Positions 57,851 through 64,000 of a DNA stretch of 64,000 nucleotides are shown here, piece after piece; position 1 is the stretch's first letter; every line of letters begins with the position of its first letter. The DNA comes from Hermatobates lingyangjiaoensis. Taxonomy: Eukaryota; Arthropoda; Insecta; Hemiptera; Hermatobatidae. The DNA lies in assembly GCA_026182355.1 (NCBI GenBank), contig JAPFBL010000069.1, positions 186,001 through 250,000 on the forward strand. Direction: 5' to 3'. The notes under the pieces were generated by a model. That model did no database searches. It was not told the origin of the DNA and was given only the letters and a program-made list of their open reading frames with translations. The position numbers and the translations under genes were made by a program.

Positions 57851-57882
57851 AGTTGGTGCAATTTTTTTGTTTTTGCGGCTTT
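57851..57882 (+). mobile_element. Solo mariner-like terminus
   Basis: AGTTGGTGCAATTTTTTTGT then TTTTGCGGCTTTT resembles the mariner terminal repeat GGTTGGTGCAAAAGTAATTG then CGG. I see no partner terminus nearby. Confidence 0.45.
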
Positions 57883-57947
57883 TGTTCTAAATTCGGACCA
57901 AATTATTATTATTATTGTTGCTGGTATTATATTTCTAACGTTATATG

Positions 57948-58213
57948 CTGGGATTAACCGGGATTCAGCCGGTTCGCACGAACCGGTGCTTAAAATATTA
58001 TGAGTTCGGCGAACCGGTTGTTAAAATTACGTAAACCCCTATTCAGACCTGTATTAATTAGCCCACTATTAAACTCCACAAGTGTCACGTGACTCACGTA
58101 TATTGTGCATGTATGACAACGTAATTTGCGCATATATATAGGCTATATATAACAAAACAATTTAGTTTCTGAACTCACGAACCGGTTCTTAAAAAATTTG
58201 AATCCCATCACTG
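57948..58213. mobile_element. hAT-type MITE with perfect 8-bp target duplication
   Basis: 266 bp, ending ATTTGAATCCCATCACTG and beginning CTGGGATTAACCGGGATT. GTTATATG flanks both sides (57940-57947 and 58214-58221). The subterminal regions carry GAACCGGT/ACCGGTTC words in both orientations (three clusters), the kind of repeat hAT transposases bind. It is noncoding. Confidence 0.85.
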
Positions 58214-58344
58214 GTTATATGCCATTATTGCCAGATACCATTCATGTTTTCTGATACAATACGCAATAATACGTTAGCGGTCTAAACTATTGACCGTAAA
58301 ATAACTACAACGCTAATACTTATAATTCCACTATGTACCATAAT

Positions 58345-58725
58345 AGTACTATACACCACTTAAACTCGAGTAACCACACACCTTTTAATCAAGAGTAACC
58401 ACACTCTACTTAAACTTGAGTAACTCATCACCTAAGCTCTAATAACTGCAACGACTTATACCCGAGTAACTATACACTACCTAAACTTGAGTAACTGAAC
58501 ATCACGTATACTCGAGTAATCGTACACGACTTAAACCCGAATAACTATACACTACTTAAACTTGAGTAACTGCACACCTCTTAAACTTGAGTAATCGTTC
58601 AAGACTTAAACCCGATTAACTATACACTACTTAAGCTTTAGTAACTAAACACCACTTAAACTCGAGTAACTACTTAGCATGTAAACTGGAATAACTGCAA
58701 ACCACTTAAACCTTAGTAATTACCT
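58345..58725. repeat. 25-bp satellite-like array, about 15 copies
   Basis: The unit is roughly TAAACTYGAGTAACTACACAC plus four bases. Copies are diverged by a few bases each but keep a strict 25-bp spacing. The core CTCGAGTAA or CTTGAGTAA recurs in most units, with an alternate CCCGAATAA. No coding frame. Confidence 0.85.
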
Positions 58726-58729
58726 TGGT

Positions 58730-60030
58730 TTCTCGATTATGATTATGAGACGCCATCAATTGTAAGACGCCCTTATTTTGTGAGGGAAAAAAAAAAAAAG
58801 CACAAATAAAAAAAGATAAAACTGGCATTACTTGTAAACTTACAAATCACTCAATCTTGTAAAAGTAATTTAAACTTTGGCACCACATTTACGTATTTGT
58901 TATCAGAGGCTGAAATCTCCCCAGATTGTACATTACTTTATAGCAAATCCGACTCTGTAACATATCCGGCTCTTATAACAAAATTAGCACCCTCATATCT
59001 TATCGAAATCATAAAAATGCAACATTATGATATAGGAATTCCTTGAAACCACTATGTAGAGCAATTTTTGTAAATTAACATTGCAAAAAAAATTGGACCA
59101 GTGGGTTATAAAATTTTGAATAAATGGTAAGGTATCCTCAATTATAAGATCTGCCAATTATTGAGAGGCACCCAAAGGGGAAAAAGTTTTATATTAAAAA
59201 AAATATGGTATATCACTTTTTTAATTATTGAAAAGGTTATCACCCTAACAGTCAAAAATCAGTTATTTAATTTTTGTTAATGTTGTTGACTAAACTTTGA
59301 ATAACTATTTTCAAAATAATATAAACAAAGTAGTTAGCTTGTTATGAAGTAGTCTTTAAGACTGGAGTTTTCCTTCATCGACATCAAAGAAACATTATGT
59401 CTGAAAGCCTGAAAAAGTTTCAAGCTAATAGTACTATCATTGAATATAACAAAATAATAAATAAATATTGAAGTCAAAAAAAATCATAAGTCACACCGAG
59501 GAATGCAATGCAGGTGTGTAAACTCTCCACTCAAAGATGCCAGCCTAAAGAAAACCACATCCGTCCAACGGAATAAAAGCAGAGAAAGCTGTCATTATCC
59601 ATTTCTCACTACCTGCTGGAGGAAAAAAAAAGTCACCTTCTACCACAATAAGAGAAGACACATCAATGGAGAAGAGACTTTCGAATCATCTAGAAATGGT
59701 CGTCACGAACTTTACGTCATCTTGAGATTGTAGTTTAAAATCTAGATACATCTGTCAAGTGGAAAAAAATCATTTCTACATGCTAAATCTAAATTTTTTA
59801 AACTATCTGCTTGAAAATAAACTACTAGGCAATCCCTGTATTCAAATAAATACTTAACATAAAGTAGATGAAGACGAAATATCAAGAAAAAATATTACAA
59901 GAGACATGGGTCATTTATGTACTAATTGGTAAATCAACAAATTTATAGATGTGGTTTTAATAATATTCCTCGTTTTTAATAAAAAGTTAATTTCATTTTA
60001 TCTCCAGCTCTAAATAAGATACGCACACAC
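58730..60030. other. Non-coding AT-rich stretch
   Basis: A 76-codon plus frame at 59503-59733 is basic (many K and R) and resembles nothing I know. Otherwise no structure. Confidence 0.4.
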
Positions 60031-60032
60031 AC

Positions 60033-60036
<4 letters not shown>

Positions 60037-60099
<63 letters not shown>

Positions 60100-60108
60100 G
60101 AGAGGGCA
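60037..60108. repeat. (GA)n microsatellite
   Basis: About 35 GA units with a single TGAG interruption. Confidence 0.95.
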
Positions 60109-60459
60109 CATATATATAATAACTTCTAACAAAGAATACATATACAAGTGCCAATTCACTTTTTTATTTCAATGCGTTGATATGACATATATATAGTAAA
60201 CCATACTATCCACTTGAGCAAAGACTGAAGCCTTTTAATCAAGAAGCATTTTATCAGTGTTGCCATCTTGGGAGAGGATACAAGAAAAAAATTAAATAAA
60301 TAACGACAAAATTAAGAAATAAAGTAAAATATAAAAATGTGTTATAAAATTTGAATTTGTTTAAACATAATTACCTGATTAATGGAAAAGTGTAATAAAA
60401 AAAAACTGGAAAAGCTACACAGGAAAAGAGTGAGAAAAGAAATAGGTAAACAATTTAAT

Positions 60460-60780
60460 ATTTAAAACCTTTTTCATATGCAGAATTATACAATTTTGAA
60501 ACAGAAAAACTAACCATTACATTAAAAATTTTTACAAGAAAAATTTCTGTGAATTTTAACAACTGTCTAGTTTGAATGAACACTGACGTTTGAACAATGT
60601 CACGTGTTCATTCAAACTGGATAGTTGCTGCTAAAATCCAGAGACTATTTTTCTTTTAAAAAATCTTTAATGAAGTATGTAGTTTTTCTGTTTCAAAATT
60701 TTATACTTCTGCTTATGAAAAAGGTTTTAAATAAAAACTGAATCGTTGGCAATGAGAGTTTAATTTGAACCTGAAGAACT
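60460..60780. mobile_element. Fold-back of PLE family 1
   Basis: Inverted arms (aaaacctttttcatatgcag and ctgcttatgaaaaaggtttt) meet near 60600. The right arm's core is decayed at GAA (aaactgaatcg). Same family as 253-293. Confidence 0.7.
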
Positions 60781-60846
60781 GACTGAGTCCTGATAAACTT
60801 TAATTTTGTTTACATGTAGATATATATTTTTTGACTACTACGTACA

Positions 60847-61255
60847 GTTGGGTTTTTGACTCTGACGAAGACCGCTTGTTACGGTTGAAAGATATTAGTC
60901 TTGTTTTCCCATTTCTTATTGTGGTTTGATCATTGATTGTTGTTTCACGTGTTTATGTGAAATCTTTATATATATATATATATATAAATAAAAAGATTTC
61001 ACATAAACACGTGAAACAACAATCAATGATTAAACCACAATAAGAATGGGAAAACAAGACTAAGATCTTTCAACCGTAACAAGCGGTCTTCGTCAGAGTC
61101 AAAAACCCAACTATAGTCAGACTATGGTCTATATAGCGGTCTATAGTCAGACCCAAAAACCCAACAGTTGGGTTTTTGACTCTGACGAAGACCGCTTGTT
61201 ACGGTTGAAAGATCTTAGTCTTGTTTTCCCATTCTTATTGTGGTTTAATCATTGA
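60847..61255. mobile_element. One and a half AGATCT-family fold-backs
   Basis: A lone right arm (60847-60968) is followed by (TA)n and a full inverted pair (60985-61255) with an odd spacer (gactatggtctatatagcgg) at its centre. The best core is at 61178-61220: GACT/AGTC stem I, CTGACGA, GACCG/CGGTT stem II, GAA, AGATCT, T. In the lone arm the palindrome reads AGATAT. Confidence 0.85.
61178..61220 (+). ncRNA. Hammerhead-like core, AGATCT family (representative)
   Basis: Stem I GACT/AGTC is perfect. CTGACGA meets the CUGANGA consensus. Stem II GACCG/CGGTT contains one G-T pair and one extra A precedes it. GAA is followed by the palindrome AGATCT and T at the cleavage position. The same arrangement is repeated in most copies of this family in the window. 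Confidence 0.65.
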
Positions 61256-61715
61256 TATATATATATAATCTTTTGTATAGTGGTGCTCAGGTTTGATTTT
61301 AACTATGAAAAGTATCTTTTAGAAGAGATTTCTCATAAGAATTAGGAGAACCTATGAGCTAAAAGCTCCATATTACCTTTATAATAGAAATAAAAAGAAA
61401 AAAATCTAAAGCATTTGGTATTTAGTTAAACCAATTCTTAAGGAAGTATGTTTTTGTCTGTAGTAAAAGCATTAAAACCTGAAGCATTTTAATAAATTTT
61501 AATAATGCGACATTTCTTTAGGATCCGTCGCTTTGTAGAGAATATAATTAAAAAAAATTGTATGAAAAAAATACTTGTTAGTACATTAATTAACAAGTCT
61601 GTTTGCTTATTTTTATTCCCCGGTATCAGATTCAAATTGGCCATTTTCTGTGCATTTCATTTAAATTGGTAGTAAAGCAGAGTTTTAAAATGCTAAACTC
61701 TAGATAATTTATTAC

Positions 61716-61759
61716 CTTCAACAGTTATCTCTGGTATCCAGTTTGCAAATTTTTCTTCA
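61716..61759 (-). CDS. Candidate internal exon of an unidentified gene
   Basis: 44 nt between a strong acceptor (thirteen T, then AG) and a GTAATA donor. The frame reads EEKFANWIPEITVE. Its 3' end leaves one base, which the exon at 41257-41337 completes to glycine, giving EITVEGILQLLSVPLEDAQ across the junction. It is not in phase with 62142-62223, so if both are real an exon is missing between them. Confidence 0.4.
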
Positions 61760-62141
61760 CTAAAAAAAAAAAAATAACTAAAATTTAATAAAGAATAAAT
61801 TGTAATTTTTTTTAGCACTCAAAAATTCCAAAGAAAAATTCAACCCTGTTTTATAATTTTATATTATGATAAAATATGATTCAGTTTAGTAATGAGATCG
61901 CTATGAAGAATTGTGTTTTAGATATTTTGTGCAATGAAAAATTAAGTTTTACTTAATAAAACCGTTGTAATTGTTTTGTTATCTGTCACAAATACTTAGA
62001 TTTTATAAGAAAAAAATACCACAAAAGTAGTAGTACCTCAAAAATGAGATTTGGGCATTTTTTGTCATGTTCAAATGTTTACTTATATCTAATAAATATT
62101 TATTAGAGGTCTTGTATTCATTTCGTTTTACACTAAAGTAC

Positions 62142-62223
62142 CTCGTGGGATAATATTTGCAATAAAAATTCTGCGACTCATGTTTGGCTCTCCATGATCT
62201 CTCCAAACAGTTATGATTTCACT
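62142..62223 (-). CDS. Candidate internal exon of an unidentified gene
   Basis: 82 nt after a good acceptor (tttcaagtttccag) and before GTACTT. The frame reads SEIITVWRDHGEPNMSRR then IFIANIIPR. It starts in phase 0 and leaves one base. Not recognised; it could belong to the same gene as 61716-61759 or to another. Confidence 0.4.
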
Positions 62224-62577
62224 CTGGAAACTTGAAATCTTTAATTAATTCTTATGTAATTTGACAAAAATTCCCTTAATTTTTTCGTGGTGAGTTGTTT
62301 TGAGATTACGAGTATGTTTCATAATATTTTCCTCGGGTGTTTGAAAATGATTATAATACTTTTATAAATGGTTTGTGATGGATTTACTCATCAAATAAAA
62401 AGGTAGGATGGTATGTTCCAAAGTTTTATCTATTCATTTTTATTTAAAGCAATTATCTTAAAGAAAAACTGACATCATGAACTGAAACCCCTGAGCGGGA
62501 GTTTCCAACATGATCTGCTCATAGAGGTCATAAAAAATATAAACATTTTGGGGGTCCATGCAAAATCTACATGCACA

Positions 62578-62765
62578 TATACAACAAGATTTCAGAAATG
62601 AATTCTTAAAATATAAATCAACATCTACCAGTAAGAAAATCAGAAAAATGGCTAAGAATTTTCAACCAAATCAATTGGCCTTCGAGATGCAAGTCAGACT
62701 CTGATGAAGACCAATTGTTTTGTTTGAAAGGTCTGATTTTCTTACCGTGGTTTAATTGTTGATAC
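62578..62765. mobile_element. Old fold-back related to the AGATCT family
   Basis: Arms read gaattttcaaccaaatcaat and, inverted, tgatgaagaccaattgtttt then gtttgaaaggtctgat. The core words CTGATGA and GAAAGGTCT are still visible. Confidence 0.6.
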
Positions 62766-63080
62766 ATATATGTACCATTATTGTATACCTAAAGTGAAGA
62801 TATTGATAAATAATTGTTGGCTAACGTAGTCACCTAGCCGTTAAACTATCAGAGCATTGGAATTAACACTTAATCGAAGTTCTAAGGTATTACAATCAGT
62901 TATTGTGCGATATTTACTAATTGTAGGGCCAAAAGCTAATAAAATAGTATCTACATGAGTTTTGTTTAATGAGTTCAATAAATGAAGTGAGTTCAACAAC
63001 GGAATGTTCTCATTTATGAGTTTATGACTGCTCTAGGGCAATGTAAAAAAGTTAATGGGTTAGTTCCACTGAGGTTAGTA

Positions 63081-63299
63081 ATATTAGAATTAGTAATAAT
63101 ACAATCCGTCATACCCCGTAAAGTCTCAGAAAAGCTCGACCGGTTTCGGGTCCGTCTGAATCCCATCTTCAAGAGCACCTAACTGACTGTCCAGTCAGTT
63201 AGGTGCTCTTGAAGATGGGATTCAGACGGACCCGAAACCGGTCGAGCTTTTCTGAGACTTTACGGGGTATGACGGATTGTATTATTACTAATTCTAATA
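63081..63299. mobile_element. Fold-back PLE element, ACCGGT family
   Basis: An almost perfect 219-bp inverted repeat. Each arm has a core (63134-63176 minus, 63205-63247 plus): stem I GCTC/GAGC, TTGAAGA, stem II GGG/CCC, GAA, the palindrome ACCGGT, and C. No coding sequence. Arms appear nearly identical, so the insertion is young. Confidence 0.8.
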
Positions 63300-63389
63300 G
63301 TGTATAAAAGGTTCTACCTTCACCCTTCAAAACTTAACTTTCAACAGGCACAGCCCTATCCCTATCGCCTGTCCATGATTGCAGATTTA

Positions 63390-63426
63390 CCTGAACAAGT
63401 ACAATACATGTTCGAAACGTATTATT
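63390..63426 (+). ncRNA. Possible hammerhead-like core
   Basis: CCTGAACAAGTAC, then ATGTTC, GAA, ACGT and A. The catalytic strand is CTGAACA and the stems are poor. Kept because GAA-ACGT-A fits the pattern of the other families. Confidence 0.3.
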
Positions 63427-63699
63427 TAACTCATTAAACATCTGTATTTGTTTACAAATATTTATTACAGCTTTTTACTCTGTAATGAAGCGAAATGTTC
63501 CATTCATTTTTCAGTGTGAACTGATGAAATTGTACATCGCTCTTTTTTAACGGTATAAAGAATTTGATCTTTTTTACAATTTATTTTCACACAGTTTGTA
63601 AAATGATAATAAGTAATATCTTCTTATAGTTTAAACAATTTTATTTGTACTTGAATTTCATATCACGAATATAAAGAAATTGTTTAATTGTAGATGTAT

Positions 63700-64000
63700 A
63701 TATAACAGATTCAATGATATATCGACCGTTTGATAGAATACGTGTATTATCTAATCGGGATTCGCTCAAATTTTCTTGGTTTAAAAATCAAACTCTCATT
63801 GCCGACGTTTCGGTTTTATTTTAAAACCTTTTCATAGGCAGAAACAAGAATTTTTTTACTAAGAAAATGAAATTTACAAATTTTGAAAGGAAGAACAGTC
63901 TAAACCGGACAAAACCTTCGACTAGAGTCGGTTTGCACCGTGAATTTATATATATATATTATATAATTATATTATATTACTGAATTATATATATAATATT
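63700..64000 (-). mobile_element. PLE end, family 1, at the window edge
   Basis: On the minus strand the core at 63800-63840 has TGCC/GGCA, GGTTTT/AAAACC, GAA, ACGT and C. The element continues to a (TA)n-rich end. The same end is seen at 225-440 in the opposite direction. Confidence 0.7.

Larger units (their letters stand above)
1..64000. repeat. (TA)n microsatellite loci across the window
   Basis: The longer runs are at 123-164, 1236-1258, 1478-1498, 1918-1958, 2381-2423, 2921-2942, 3557-3581, 3820-3842, 6171-6193, 6311-6362, 8367-8392, 8929-8974, 14112-14151, 19621-19645, 19780-19822, 22457-22492, 45028-45063, 45713-45765, 47727-47747, 56551-56589 and 56777-56818. Nearly all touch a PLE fragment. 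14112-14151 is the main exception. Confidence 0.9.

Noticed and set aside
60037..60108. (GA)n as a possible promoter element
   Set aside because: There is no gene start nearby and no other promoter signal, so a plain microsatellite is the simpler reading.

Overview
This is AT-rich animal nuclear DNA. It has one spliced gene that can be named, long introns, dense TA, TTA and GA microsatellites, tRNA-derived SINE copies and many transposon remnants. There are no operons, bacterial-type promoters or CRISPR arrays. The Penelope-like (PLE), hAT and mariner remains, and a protein kinase A gene with an intron of about 8 kb, suggest an invertebrate metazoan. I cannot place it more precisely from sequence alone.

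The clearest host gene is on the minus strand: a protein kinase A catalytic subunit with its kinase domain in one exon (21343-22261). I found its N-terminal exon at 30272-30444. The two join in phase to give 363 residues that run colinear with PKA-C. Four further minus-strand exon candidates (62142-62223, 61716-61759, 41257-41337, 39197-39291) have good splice sites. The last three are mutually in phase and may be the end of a second, unrecognised gene.

Most of the rest is mobile-element debris, dominated by PLEs. Fragments of the PLE N-terminal region, reverse transcriptase and GIY-YIG endonuclease occur at 1.5-4.3, 8.4-9.9, 26.5, 45.6-48.4 and 53.8-54.0 kb. They sit mainly in fold-back structures, in which two inverted copies of a PLE end face each other and are bordered by (TA)n. 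Each PLE end holds a motif with the architecture of a small hammerhead ribozyme: CTGANGA, stem II, GAA, a self-complementary word starting A and ending T, then A/C/T, then a strand able to form stem I. At least ten sequence families carry it, with different stems and different palindromes (ACGT, ATAT, AGCT, AATT, AGATCT, ACATGT, ACCGGT). This matches the known association of small, dimer-forming hammerheads with Penelope-like elements, and it is the main biological signal in the window.

Other elements are two hAT-type nonautonomous elements with perfect 8-bp target duplications (12862-13436, which holds an internal 40-bp minisatellite, and 57948-58213), a third hAT-like family (40483-41032 and relatives), a dead mariner transposase (about 42005-42300), a solo mariner-like terminus (57851-57882), a tRNA-derived SINE family with a shared tail (at least five copies), and three tandem arrays with periods of 123, 81 and 25 bp. 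Long AT-rich tracts between these hold nothing I can identify.
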